Of a stretch of DNA of 64,000 nucleotides, positions 45,171 through 54,573 are shown in pieces. This stretch comes from Filimonas sp. (GTDB taxonomy: Bacteria > Bacteroidota > Bacteroidia > Chitinophagales > Chitinophagaceae): contig JAFKHH010000015.1 in NCBI GenBank assembly GCA_017306865.1, forward strand, positions 62,001-126,000, in the 5' to 3' direction. A program made the position numbers and the translations under genes. A model generated the notes under the pieces. It was given only the letters and a program-made list of their open reading frames with translations, had not been told where the DNA came from and searched no databases. Each line of letters begins with the position of its first letter. The first letter of the stretch is position 1.

Positions 45171-45735
45171 GTATAAACTTTTGTGTGGATGATTAGGTAT
45201 AAGCTCCTGTCTGTATAGGCAGGGGCTTTTTTTGATTTGAAATTTGAGATTTTAAATTTGAAATTGCTTTTACTGGCCAGGCCTGCGCCAGTGGGAGAGC
45301 GAAACAGATATTCCATATCTTGTTTAAATGGCTGATAACATTACGTTCTTGATAGGCATGGAATATCTCCTGGGATGCTTATTTTACAAACGAGGCAAAA
45401 GAGTGGTCCACTTTCGGTATGCTGGTTTTATTTGAACTACCTATTTCTGAAAAGTGGACCACTCTTGCCTCCCTCCGGAGCTTTTTAATCTTTTACTGGC
45501 GCAGGCCTCCCGGCCTGTGCTTTCTTATTACTACTCTATACATATTAGCACAGATTTGACTAAGTGCAGTTTTTACAATAAATGTTTTTCACAGAGATGT
45601 TTGTTTATGGGTAGGCTAAGTAAAAAATTAGCACAGGCCGGGAGGCCTGCGCCAGTGAGGATTGTTGAATGGTTATATGGTTAATAAGAAAAACAATTTA
45701 ACCATACAGCTATGTAACAATTTTCACATCACACA
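45171..45735. other. Gene-free 565-bp region packed with inverted repeats
   Basis: From left to right: a clpB terminator (45199-45232, stem with G-U pairs, T7 tail); GATTTGAAATTTGAGATTTT-type words; the patch AGATATTCCATATCT at 45306; a 15-bp perfect repeat AGAGTGGTCCACTTT (45400-45414 and 45451-45465); a perfect 27-bp repeat (45495-45521 and 45630-45656) with core AGGCCTCCCGGCCTG; and an imperfect hairpin with TATATGGTTAA (45661-45722). No coding signal. Confidence 0.75.
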
Positions 45736-46992
45736 TCAAAATGTTTCTCCCAAATTCAAATACAAACCAGAATAGTATTTGCTAAAAGCGTAATCCAGTG
45801 TAACATTTGTTCGCGAGGTTTTATTAAACTTCACACGCAAGCCAAAGCCTGCTGCCGGATGCCAGTATTTAAACGTGTATCTGTCTTGTTCTGTAACGGA
45901 ATTGACATTTGCAAATAACGCAAAGCCCAGTAAACCATTATTCGTTATATCCCTGCGATACTCTGACTCAAAATAAAGCATCCCTTTTCCACGGTAGCGG
46001 TTTTGTTCTATGCCGCGTCCCGAACGTTGCTGCACAGGGTCCCAGCCAATACTCGGCAGATCGAAATAAGGTACATTGTTATTCAATGCTGTCCAGTAGT
46101 AACTCCAGAACGCAAGTATATTTTGTCTATCCTTCACTTGTGTAAGAGAAATGTATTTGCGGAAATCAAAATATAAAGATTGCCAGTTTTCTGTGCTACC
46201 CATAAACTTCGGGTTTACCCGGTAAATGATGTTGGCATAATAACCCGGTAACGGGTTTGCCGGGTTGTTGCGCGTATCGTATAACAGGTTTACCGCAAGC
46301 CCTGAAGAAACAGTGCTTCTGCCTGTTTGTGTACCATAGTCATATTTCACAAAATCATTCAGCGGTAACGAATCAAACTCTGAGGAAATATTATAGTGAT
46401 AGTCCAGGTCGTAACCTAAACCAATAAAGATATTTTTACCAATGCCCTTAAGCACGCTATTGTAAAAGCGGATATAGTTATACTTTGCCAATATCTTATC
46501 ATCCTCATTTGTATTGCCGCCAAATCCCCAGGTGTATTGCGGGTAATATAAGAAGCGCGCATCACCAAGGTAATTAAATGCATTTTGTTTTGTCCACACA
46601 TTTGATTTTAGTGTAAGGCCAAAGCGTCCATCAAATGTTACATAAGGGACAAATGTGGCGCTGGATAAAGAAGTGTTCGATTTATTCCCCAAATAGAACG
46701 CCGCATTCGTAGAGGTAACCAATGCACGTCCGCCGCCTGCAATGGATGAAGTAGTAGGCAGGAAGGAGAAAAACACCTTGCGGTGCATTTTGCCCGTAGT
46801 ATCTGTTGGCTTTATATGGAATAATGATTTAGCAATATCTATCAGGTCCGTTTGATTGGTCGTATCCGGCTTGACCATTTCAAGTGAATTCGTATTGTTC
46901 TGTGCCCTCAATGCAAGGGGCAACAGCATACAGGTAAGTATGCATACGGTAATAAGCCTTACGTGTTTTTTATAGGTACTCAATTGCAACAT
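45736..46992 (-). CDS. Omp85/BamA-TamA-like outer membrane protein
   Basis: 418 residues from the ATG at 46992; the five-codon longer TTG start is less likely. Signal peptide to about A30, then a 16-strand barrel resembling the bacterial surface antigen (D15) domain, with RGIEQNRYRGKGMLYFESEYRRDI near residue 335 (quoted in part as RGKGMLYFESEYR) and a C-terminal Phe. No POTRA domains precede it, so it is not BamA itself. A substrate-specific export or patatin-like role is unknown. It follows an ABC exporter pair. Confidence 0.82.
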   Translation of the reverse strand: MLQLSTYKKHVRLITVCILTCMLLPLALRAQNNTNSLEMVKPDTTNQTDLIDIAKSLFHIKPTDTTGKMHRKVFFSFLPTTSSIAGGGRALVTSTNAAFYLGNKSNTSLSSATFVPYVTFDGRFGLTLKSNVWTKQNAFNYLGDARFLYYPQYTWGFGGNTNEDDKILAKYNYIRFYNSVLKGIGKNIFIGLGYDLDYHYNISSEFDSLPLNDFVKYDYGTQTGRSTVSSGLAVNLLYDTRNNPANPLPGYYANIIYRVNPKFMGSTENWQSLYFDFRKYISLTQVKDRQNILAFWSYYWTALNNNVPYFDLPSIGWDPVQQRSGRGIEQNRYRGKGMLYFESEYRRDITNNGLLGFALFANVNSVTEQDRYTFKYWHPAAGFGLRVKFNKTSRTNVTLDYAFSKYYSGLYLNLGETF

Positions 46993-47067
46993 ATTGGTAG
47001 TAATCAAAAAATTGTACCAACAAATTGATCAACTGTTTATTGCACGTATTTACTATACAAATAACAG

Positions 47068-48774
47068 TTAATCCCTATACGTGCCATCGATCTTATTCCA
47101 GCCATATTTCTTAATGCTGTCCAGGATCATCCATCCTGCAGCTAGAGACATCGCTGAAAAAATGTACAGAACGGGAGTGATGCGATATACAAAATAATGG
47201 CCCACTACCAGTATAGCACTTATGAAAAGTGCCATCAACGCACGCATAAAATTTGATTTGCCTCCTGCTCCTTCTGGAGGAGAGGAAAAGGGGAGCTTAT
47301 GAGATGTAAAATAAGCAAAAAGACCCATAATCAATAATTGATTACAAAAGCCAAGTATGATATTAGGTAAAACTGTTATGCCGCAAACAGCAAACAGAAC
47401 TATGGCAACGCAAACACCTAATGGTAAGAAAAAATGTACGAGTGCGGCTTTGAGCGCGCCGCTTACAATTATACCCGGTGTTTTAACCGGGGCTGTAAAA
47501 TAGATCCATGCACTTTTGTAGCGTTCAGAAATGCCCAGGTTACCCAACGCAGACGTCATTAAGAAACTGGTAAGGTAAATGATGGACAAAATATAAACAG
47601 GGCCCTGGCCTGTTTGATTACGGATGTCTGTGATCGTTGTCTGAAATTTGTTGATCATAGACATAACGATCAGTACAATCAGGTAACCAATAACGGGATA
47701 CACTTTCATTTTGAAGTCACGGCTACGCAACATCATTTTCCACGTGATGAGGAAACCGGTTCTTTCTCCGCCTTTGCGTGTTAGTAGTTTTGCAAAGAAG
47801 TAGCTATAGCCTGTAAATGCTGTTTGCTTTTTTCGTGCAGAAGCTTTTATTAATACCTCGCCACTGCCAGAGATTTGGGATAGTTTGCTATTGAAGGATG
47901 GCGCAAAAAATTTGATAACGATCCAGACGCTGACGAATGGTATTACAATGCTCAATCCAAGGCAAAGCCACGGTTTAAAACCTGCATGTGCCTGGAATAG
48001 TTGTTGCCAGCCTCCCGCGAACCAGTAGCTTGGTAAAAACAAATAACCATTAGAGTCTGGCATAGAGTATGACGACAGGTTGAATTTATTGATCATCCTT
48101 GGTACCAGTTGATAGGCCGCGTAGGAAACAATAGCAAATACAATCTGGATGTAACTGATAACCTGTTGAAATTTTTGCGGTGTAGTCAGCTTAAGGATCA
48201 GGATATACACTGCATTTATCAAAAAGATGGTGAATAACGTTGCCAGCAGGAAAAACGGAACAAGAAGTAATGCGCCATAGAAACTGGTTGTTACCCACAG
48301 GTAAATAAACGAAGGAAGAGAGAGGGGTAAGACCACTTTTACAACATGTATAAAAATATGTAGCAGGCGGGAGAGTACAAATGTTTTATCGGATATAGGT
48401 TTGGGTAAAATAATATAATTATCGCGCACATCGATCAGTACATTGGTAAAATCGGCGATCAGCATACACGCAAGAAATGTGATGAAAAAGGAAAACAAAA
48501 CCGTTAGCTGCGTTATTTTATCGTTGCCTACAGAAAAGCTGAAGAGGAAGATACAACCCATTAATGCAGAAACAAACATGGTGAGCAAGGTCGCTTTATT
48601 AGATACCTTTTTTTCCTGTTGTTTTATTTGCTGCCAGGTGTTGGGCCGCCTGTCATCCATGATCAGCTTAGTCGTTAAGATCGCCTTTAGATGACGCGTA
48701 TTCACGCCGATCTTCTCATAAAATTTTTTAGGGAGCAAAACAAAAGACAGCAATATTCTATTCTGAAAATTCAT
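47068..48774 (-). CDS. ABC transporter permease subunit (large, 12-TM-like)
   Basis: 568 residues with at least twelve hydrophobic segments and a soluble N-terminal stretch (WQQIKQQEKKVSNKATLL). The gene starts 24 bp after its ATPase partner, on the same strand, so it is assigned as the membrane subunit of that transporter. It resembles the large ABC-2-like export permeases of Bacteroidota; no substrate can be named. The following gene encodes an Omp85-like barrel. Confidence 0.82.
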   Translation of the reverse strand: MNFQNRILLSFVLLPKKFYEKIGVNTRHLKAILTTKLIMDDRRPNTWQQIKQQEKKVSNKATLLTMFVSALMGCIFLFSFSVGNDKITQLTVLFSFFITFLACMLIADFTNVLIDVRDNYIILPKPISDKTFVLSRLLHIFIHVVKVVLPLSLPSFIYLWVTTSFYGALLLVPFFLLATLFTIFLINAVYILILKLTTPQKFQQVISYIQIVFAIVSYAAYQLVPRMINKFNLSSYSMPDSNGYLFLPSYWFAGGWQQLFQAHAGFKPWLCLGLSIVIPFVSVWIVIKFFAPSFNSKLSQISGSGEVLIKASARKKQTAFTGYSYFFAKLLTRKGGERTGFLITWKMMLRSRDFKMKVYPVIGYLIVLIVMSMINKFQTTITDIRNQTGQGPVYILSIIYLTSFLMTSALGNLGISERYKSAWIYFTAPVKTPGIIVSGALKAALVHFFLPLGVCVAIVLFAVCGITVLPNIILGFCNQLLIMGLFAYFTSHKLPFSSPPEGAGGKSNFMRALMALFISAILVVGHYFVYRITPVLYIFSAMSLAAGWMILDSIKKYGWNKIDGTYRD

Positions 48775-48797
48775 AATAGTTACAGGTTTGGGTGGAA

Positions 48798-49577
48798 TTA
48801 ATCAAACGCATTCATCAACTGATCTGCAGCGTCTGTAAGGGAGGTTTGCGCTGTAAGATGGGCAAAGATCTTTTCCAGGCTTGAATCCCCCTGTTGCGCC
48901 TTTAATTCCTCAAATGTGCCGTTCGCTATCACGGTGCCTTCATTGATCAGTACAATACGGTCGCTCACCTTTTCCACTACATCCATCATATGGCTGCAAT
49001 AAAAGATGGTTTTACCTTCTTTAGACAGTTTACTGATCAATTCCTTTACAATGATCACACTGTTCGCGTCCAGGCCGCTTAGCGGTTCATCCAGGATAAT
49101 GATATCCGGGTTGTGCAATAGCCCTGAAGTGATCAGTACCTTTTGCCGCATACCTTTGCTAAATGTGTCCATGCGTTCGTGCATGTGGTCAGCCAGACCA
49201 AATGCAGCCAGCATTTTAGTCATTCGCTCCTGGGCCACGGTTGCATCCATATTATATAACTCCGCCATCAGGCTGAGAAACTCAGCCGGTGTTAATACAT
49301 CATATAGTTCCGCCAGTTCCGGTATGTAACCGATATAACCTTTTGCTGTTACGGGGTCTTCTTTGGGATTGACGCCCTTGATCTCGATAGAGCCTTCATA
49401 GTCTGAAATAAGGCCACAGAGTATTTTTACCGTGGTGCTTTTGCCTGCACCATTCGGGCCGATATAGCCAATAACTTGTCCGGGGTAAATGTCGAGATCA
49501 ATGCCTTTTAATACCTCTTTGCTGCCATAAAACTTACGGACATGACTGAGGCGAATAATGGGTGCTGTTGGTTCCAT
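48798..49577 (-). CDS. ABC transporter ATP-binding protein
   Basis: 259 residues with Walker A GPNGAGKS (near 39-46), Q-loop, signature SKGMRQK, Walker B IIILDEPLSGLD and the switch His in FYCSHMMDVVE. It is of the ABC-2/exporter type (CcmA/NodI-like group). It is first in an operon with the 568-residue permease and an Omp85-like protein, an export system candidate across both membranes. Confidence 0.96.
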   Translation of the reverse strand: MEPTAPIIRLSHVRKFYGSKEVLKGIDLDIYPGQVIGYIGPNGAGKSTTVKILCGLISDYEGSIEIKGVNPKEDPVTAKGYIGYIPELAELYDVLTPAEFLSLMAELYNMDATVAQERMTKMLAAFGLADHMHERMDTFSKGMRQKVLITSGLLHNPDIIILDEPLSGLDANSVIIVKELISKLSKEGKTIFYCSHMMDVVEKVSDRIVLINEGTVIANGTFEELKAQQGDSSLEKIFAHLTAQTSLTDAADQLMNAFD

Positions 49578-49693
49578 ATTGGTTAAAAAAGTGGAATATC
49601 TAAGTTAAGGGATGTTGGAATGAAAATAACAGCTTAGTGATAAAAGGCAAGCGCAGATTGCAAAAGGTAATATTAGGAGCGGGGGAGAGGGGG

Positions 49694-50076
49694 AATTGTT
49701 TAATGGGTATATGGTTAAATTGTTTTCATTGTTATCCGGGTAAACATGTCGTAAAAGGTTTGTTACTCTTTGAGGAAACACACGGCCTCAGAAAAGCTGC
49801 GTTAAGAAAATTGGGATGAACGCCGGAAAAATCCATTGTTGTTTGAGCCAGAAGTAACTTATGTACGCACGCTGTAAGCGGCGAGTTCAATGGATTTCGG
49901 CGGGCAGAACAATTTTTAGCCTGCTTTTCTGGAGCCTTGATCTTTTTGGTTACTTTTTGTATCAAGACAAAAAGTAACACCGTCGGTAGACAAATGAAAG
50001 CTTGCAATTGAAGAACCACTAAGCTTAGCCGGACAGCAATGAATTGTTTTATTAACCATATATCCATTAAACAATT
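49694..50076. repeat. Hairpin arms split by MITE copy 6
   Basis: A 25-bp inverted repeat (49694-49718 and 50052-50076, 24 of 25 matching, containing TATATGGTTAA) flanks the element. Removing the element and one copy of AATTGTTTT restores a continuous hairpin with loop ATTGTTTTA. An intact relative with the same type of loop lies at 51127-51187. Confidence 0.85.
49727..50041 (-). mobile_element. MITE-like element, copy 6, with exact 9-bp target duplication
   Basis: Termini CATTGTTATCCGG (49727) and CCGGACAGCAATG (to 50041) match in 11 of 13 bases as inverted repeats. Both sides are flanked by AATTGTTTT (49718-49726 and 50042-50050). The core (49783-49992) has both hairpins with standard stem sequence. 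The right arm (by family orientation) is short compared with copy 1. No other content in the gap 49578-50110. Confidence 0.92.
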
Positions 50077-50110
50077 AAACAATTGCATGAAAAACTACAT
50101 CGTACATTTC

Positions 50111-51004
50111 TTAGTGGCCGGTCACAAAATCATACACTTCCTTCGACACATTGGCCATAGCCTGTATAGCATCTTTTTCGTTATCAAAATTTTTGGATAG
50201 CAGTACCAGTACATACATTTTGCCATCAGGTAAGATTACAATACCGGAGTCGTGGTGAATGCGGGTGATAGAGCCTGTTTTATGTGCCACCTTTACGTCT
50301 TTAGGTAATTGCGCAGGTATAATACTGTTGAACTGCTGGTCCTGCAACGTTTTGATCATCGCCTTGCATGATTTTTTACTTGCAGCTTTTCCTTTGGCAA
50401 TTTTCTCGAAAATGATGGCAAGGTCATTTGCCGTCGTCGTATTATTTAAGCCCTTGTCATACGCCTTCTGATCCTCCACACCACGCAAAACCTGTATGTC
50501 ATTGGCACCAAAAGAGCGCATGGTTGCTGTTACATTTTTAGCGTCCACCAATTCTATCAGCATATTTGTAGCAAGGTTACTGCTGGCAATGATCATTTTG
50601 TAAAGCAATGTATCCAGCGTTGTTTTTTCACCGATGTGTTTATAGAAATACGGTTCACTATCATCGCCCGCGTTAAGCGAGAACGGGCTGCCATCTACAA
50701 TGCTTTTAAACTCATTTTTGATAACGATAGAGTCGGAGAGGCGGAATTTCTTTTTATCTGCCTGGCGGTATAGCTCTATCATAACCGGCGTTTTCATCGT
50801 GCTAGCTGCATGAAAATTGTCATTGCCATTCACCTGGAAAGATTTGCCGGTGGATAAGTCTTTAAAGGCTACAGCAAACGTTCCCTTCTGCTGCTGCAAT
50901 TCAGCGGCAATATTTGCCTGCAATTGTTCAACAGTAAGCTTTGATTGTCCAAAGGAAAGAAAGGATAGGAGCGCCATGCAAAAAGTGATTGAAAGCTTAG
51001 CCAT
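50111..51004 (-). CDS. Class A beta-lactamase-like serine hydrolase
   Basis: 297 residues from the ATG at 51004 with a signal peptide (MAKLSITFCMALLSFLSFG). The SxxK motif is S68-T-M-K71. The SDN loop is SSN (IIASSNLAT), the omega loop has RGVEDQKAY with a Glu, and the KTG motif is AHKTGSI. All four motifs are in the order and spacing of class A enzymes, but Asp is lost from SDN. Beta-lactam hydrolysis is possible but not proved. Not in an obvious operon. Confidence 0.9.
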   Translation of the reverse strand: MAKLSITFCMALLSFLSFGQSKLTVEQLQANIAAELQQQKGTFAVAFKDLSTGKSFQVNGNDNFHAASTMKTPVMIELYRQADKKKFRLSDSIVIKNEFKSIVDGSPFSLNAGDDSEPYFYKHIGEKTTLDTLLYKMIIASSNLATNMLIELVDAKNVTATMRSFGANDIQVLRGVEDQKAYDKGLNNTTTANDLAIIFEKIAKGKAASKKSCKAMIKTLQDQQFNSIIPAQLPKDVKVAHKTGSITRIHHDSGIVILPDGKMYVLVLLSKNFDNEKDAIQAMANVSKEVYDFVTGH

Positions 51005-51041
51005 TGTAGGTATGGTTTTAAAATCTAATATAAGAAAAACT

Positions 51042-51233
51042 ATGTACGATGTTAGATGTACGGTGTAAAAATGAGTGGTATTTATGCCATGGCAAAACAT
51101 TTTAAGTGTTGCTACGGGCGTTTAATAATTGCCAAATGGCTATATGGTTAAATTGTTTTTTATTAACCATATAGCCATTTGACAATTAAACAAGATGCTT
51201 ATAAATGTACATCGTACATCTAACATCATACAT
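51042..51233. terminator. Nested long hairpins between two genes
   Basis: Inner hairpin: 25-bp arms at 51127-51151 and 51163-51187 (24 of 25) with loop ATTGTTTTTTA. Outer arms: the word TGTACGATGTTAGATGTACG near 51042-51065, and its complement near 51208-51233, next to the DUF4920 stop. It is the intact counterpart of the hairpin split by MITE copy 6. Confidence 0.75.
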
Positions 51234-51709
51234 TAGTCCACCACCACAATCCCATTCGCTGTAAAGCGGATTTCCTTTTTTGGTTGTGTGATAGCAGCGA
51301 TCTCTTCCTTAGATTTTTTTGCATCCTCTGCGTAGTGTTTCAGGGCATCAACAGAAGTAGTTGTATTTTTTGCTTCGCCATCCAGTACGATTGTTTTACC
51401 AACCAGGCTTGTAGGAACGAAGAATGCGTAATCTTTCATTTTTACAAATGCAGTAGTTGTATCATTTACCTGCAGTTTTACCCAACAGCCTTTTTTAGGA
51501 CAAACATCTACAACCTTAGCGATTACTTTCACATTTTTCGCTTCATCACCATTTAGCAAAAGAGGAAGTTTAGCAATGTTAAAAGCATCGGTTGAGGTAG
51601 TCTTCTGATCGCCATAGATCGTTCCTTTAGCCGCATTGCCTTGCGGTGGCTGTGCGTTTGCAGCAAGGGTAAAGAGAATCGCGGCAGATAATACTAGTAG
51701 TTTTTTCAT
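51233..51709 (-). CDS. DUF4920 family secreted protein
   Basis: 158 residues with a signal peptide (MKKLLVLSAAILFTLAANA). The core has IAKVVDVCPKKGCWVKLQV, with the conserved CPKKGCW box (two cysteines) that marks DUF4920, then FVKMKDYAFFVP and IRFTANGIVVVD at the end. The paired Cys could bind metal or form a disulfide. Function unknown in the family. Single gene. Confidence 0.88.
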   Translation of the reverse strand: MKKLLVLSAAILFTLAANAQPPQGNAAKGTIYGDQKTTSTDAFNIAKLPLLLNGDEAKNVKVIAKVVDVCPKKGCWVKLQVNDTTTAFVKMKDYAFFVPTSLVGKTIVLDGEAKNTTTSVDALKHYAEDAKKSKEEIAAITQPKKEIRFTANGIVVVD

Positions 51710-51843
51710 GTCAACACTTTTTGTGAGTATCTAAAGTTTTAAAAATACGTAAAAATGGGATAAGGTAAAAGGTTTATGGTATGAAGCAGTATAGAAGGAT
51801 ATTGGGGTTTCTTCCTTATACCTCACGCCTTATTTCTTTTGCC

Positions 51844-52983
51844 TCACTTTGGCAGCGCCGGAATGCGCATTTTCCACGGTTCGGCTGTAATAGCCTCCAG
51901 GAAAGCAATAATGTCTTTTTTCTCCTCCTGTGTCAGCCCCAGTTTTTTAACCAGCACATCTGTTTTCGGAAACAATGTATCATTAGCCTGCTCTGGTTTT
52001 CTTTTGGGTTGCGGCATGCCTGCGTTATACATATTCAGTACGCCGTCCATATTATCAAACAAACCATTGTGCATCCATGGCCTTGTACGCATCACATCGC
52101 GCAGGGATGGTGTTTTAAACTTGCCTACATCTTCCGCCTTGTGCGTATGCTTATACAGACCGAGGTCTTCATATTCCCGTCCATAATAGGTCAGGCCAAT
52201 GTTATGAAAGTCATTGTCTGAAAACAGCGGTCCATAATGGCAGTTCATGCAACGGGCTTTTGTACGGAACAAATGCAGGCCACGGATAGCAGCATCGTTC
52301 ATCATTGTTTTTTTGCCTTCGAGAAAATAATCGAAATCGCTTTTGCGGCTTACAATTGTTTTCTCAAATGTGGCTATTGCATGTACAATCTTTTCTGCAT
52401 CTACGTCGAAGCTGCCATAAGCGGAGTCAAAGAGCGATTTATAACCCGGAATGTTTTTTATCTTTTGCGGCACCAGCGCCATATCTGAGTGCATTTCCAG
52501 TTCGTTGTTGATAGGGCCGAAAGCCTGGTCTTCCAGTCCGCTGCTTCTGCCATCCCAAAACAGGCGTTTGAAGTACCATACATTAAACAGGCTTGGTGTA
52601 TTGCGCTTGCCCGTTTGCTGATCATGCCCCACTGCTTTTTCCCTGCCATCTGCCCATGACAGATCGGGTATATGACAAGAGGCGCAGGAGATCTGTCCTG
52701 AGCCGCTTAATCTTGGGTCGAAGAACAAAATTTTACCAAGGTTAACCAGGTGCCTCAATGAATCCATTTTAGACTTCAATGGCGACTCCGGTGTTATACC
52801 TAATTCCTGCCATGGCACGCCTGCATCTACAAACGGCTTAGGCCACTGGGAAGAAGGTTGTGAGTAGATAGCACGAAGGCTATCTGTGTATGCATCTGTC
52901 TCCCTGTAATGATCCTCATGGGTAAAGGATAAAGACAAAACAATAATCGTAATAAGAGAAAATAGAACAACAAGTTTTTTCAT
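51844..52983 (-). CDS. Di-haem cytochrome c peroxidase (MauG/CCP family)
   Basis: 379 residues with a signal peptide to about S19. Two haem-c sites: CASCH (C100, C103, H104) and CMNCH (C245, C248, H249). The family segments FFDPRLSGSGQISC and NRNTPSLFNV-like KRNTPSLFNVWY are present, as is a C-terminal KTPSLRDVMRTRPWMHNG. It reduces peroxide in the periplasm or oxidises an organic partner. It is last in the operon TonB receptor-DUF4876-DUF6850, 3 bp after the DUF6850 stop. Confidence 0.95.
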   Translation of the reverse strand: MKKLVVLFSLITIIVLSLSFTHEDHYRETDAYTDSLRAIYSQPSSQWPKPFVDAGVPWQELGITPESPLKSKMDSLRHLVNLGKILFFDPRLSGSGQISCASCHIPDLSWADGREKAVGHDQQTGKRNTPSLFNVWYFKRLFWDGRSSGLEDQAFGPINNELEMHSDMALVPQKIKNIPGYKSLFDSAYGSFDVDAEKIVHAIATFEKTIVSRKSDFDYFLEGKKTMMNDAAIRGLHLFRTKARCMNCHYGPLFSDNDFHNIGLTYYGREYEDLGLYKHTHKAEDVGKFKTPSLRDVMRTRPWMHNGLFDNMDGVLNMYNAGMPQPKRKPEQANDTLFPKTDVLVKKLGLTQEEKKDIIAFLEAITAEPWKMRIPALPK

Positions 52984-52986
52984 GGG

Positions 52987-54546
52987 CTACAAATTTACGC
53001 CTATACTTAATTGCCACCACCAACGATTTGTGCCGGGTCTGTTTGTTGTAAACGGACCTGCTGTTCTGGTGTATGCTGTTGTGTATTGCGTGCCTGCTTT
53101 CACAAAAGAGGTTACGGCTTTGATCGGAAAACTATATAGCAATTCCACGCTTCCGTTCACGCTGTTTTCATTATAGTAATAGTAATCAGCGAATGCTACA
53201 TTTTTAGTAAATGCATCTGCTTGTGTGGGAGTATTTACACTTGCTTCAATAGGGGTTTGTGCGCCTCCACGGATCTTTGCTTTAAATATATGGCCTGCTT
53301 GTGGATGCCAATAATAAGCGGCTGTTGCACCAACTGTTGCGAAGCGGTATTCTGCCCTTTGATCTGCCGTGCCATCAGCTTTTAATGTATTGATAATACT
53401 ACCGTCTAAAGATAGTTCGTATTGCAACTGATTGTTTTTGTAATGACCATAAGTTGGTTGTATGGAGATCGATTCAAACGAATAAACATAGTTTATGCCA
53501 TGAAGATTACTATTGAAATCTTTTCCTTCTTCATTAATGTAAGCAGCGGAGAGTGCCCAGTAATGATTACGAACCTGTTTTTTCCAATACAAAGATGCAT
53601 CCCATGTGCGCAAGCTATAAGTAGAATAAGTAGAGTCCGTATCATTAGTCTCACTGGCAGAAGCTTTTTTTATGATGTCGGTCTTTAATTTTTTATAGCC
53701 GCCTTTGATGGCGAAATTGCCTATAGATGAGTTGATGTTGTAAATGCCTTTCATCGTCCAGCCCTGTGCCTTATTAGCGATAGATGTTGTTTTAGTAGAA
53801 CCTGAACCACGAAGTTCACTAAAACCATAACCGTTTTGCAACCATACAGAATACTCCGGGTAGAATACGCTGTTCTTAAACGCATCATTTCTCGTTTCTG
53901 TTATAGTTTCCATGTTCTTACGGATATAACCTCCTTGTATGCCCACTGTTTGCTTAGACGTTATTTTGTAATTCAGTGTTCCGTCAGTTTGTAAGTAATA
54001 CGTGAAGTAATCCGGGCGCGGATCTATTGCTCTCCAGGCGTTTAATGCCTGGTAGGTAACTCCCGCACCTGCTGTCCATTTTTCGTTTTTAGAAATAGGA
54101 ACACTTACCATGCCACTAAGATTATACTTGCCTGCAATCCAGTTCCCTTTTTTGATAGCCCAGAAATAAAAAGGAGTTGATTCTTCCGTTTCATAACGGA
54201 GGGAATAACCTACGCTGTCCTGCGTGGTTCGTTCATACGAAAAAGAACCGCTTACGAGAAATTTATTCAGCTTTTTGGTTCCCGCTGTTTTAAGGTAAAT
54301 GTCTGTTTGTTTTTCCGGCGCCTGCGCCAGTTTATAACTACCGCCGCTTTGCTTGAAACCGCCTTCTAAAATGGCATAATTGCTTAACTGAAGCAATGAC
54401 TGGCTGATAGTTTCAGTGGAGAAAAATTTGTAGCGCTGCTGAAATTCCTCCGATAAGTAATTAACTGTAGTGTCCTGTGCTGTTGCCAGTACAGGTGCTA
54501 GCAATGCAAAACTTAATATTGATATATAGGTATTAGTACGTTTCAT
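52987..54546 (-). CDS. DUF6850-type outer-membrane beta-barrel protein
   Basis: 519 residues with a signal peptide to about A23 and a mostly beta-strand mature part of amphipathic repeats (GSFSYERTTQDSVGYSLRYE, quoted as SYERTTQDSVGYSLRYE; YLQTDGTLNYKI; FAIKGGYKKLK). The content and position after DUF4876 fit the DUF6850 family from memory of similar loci. Probably a barrel of 16 or more strands. Role unknown. It starts 27 bp after the DUF4876 stop. Confidence 0.75.
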   Translation of the reverse strand: MKRTNTYISILSFALLAPVLATAQDTTVNYLSEEFQQRYKFFSTETISQSLLQLSNYAILEGGFKQSGGSYKLAQAPEKQTDIYLKTAGTKKLNKFLVSGSFSYERTTQDSVGYSLRYETEESTPFYFWAIKKGNWIAGKYNLSGMVSVPISKNEKWTAGAGVTYQALNAWRAIDPRPDYFTYYLQTDGTLNYKITSKQTVGIQGGYIRKNMETITETRNDAFKNSVFYPEYSVWLQNGYGFSELRGSGSTKTTSIANKAQGWTMKGIYNINSSIGNFAIKGGYKKLKTDIIKKASASETNDTDSTYSTYSLRTWDASLYWKKQVRNHYWALSAAYINEEGKDFNSNLHGINYVYSFESISIQPTYGHYKNNQLQYELSLDGSIINTLKADGTADQRAEYRFATVGATAAYYWHPQAGHIFKAKIRGGAQTPIEASVNTPTQADAFTKNVAFADYYYYNENSVNGSVELLYSFPIKAVTSFVKAGTQYTTAYTRTAGPFTTNRPGTNRWWWQLSIGVNL

Positions 54547-54573
54547 CTACTTGCGTATAAAGAGTTTTCAGAA

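Noticed and set aside
49732-50088. 118-codon open frame through MITE copy 6
   Set aside because: The frame crosses both target duplications and both hairpins; it cannot predate the insertion as a gene.
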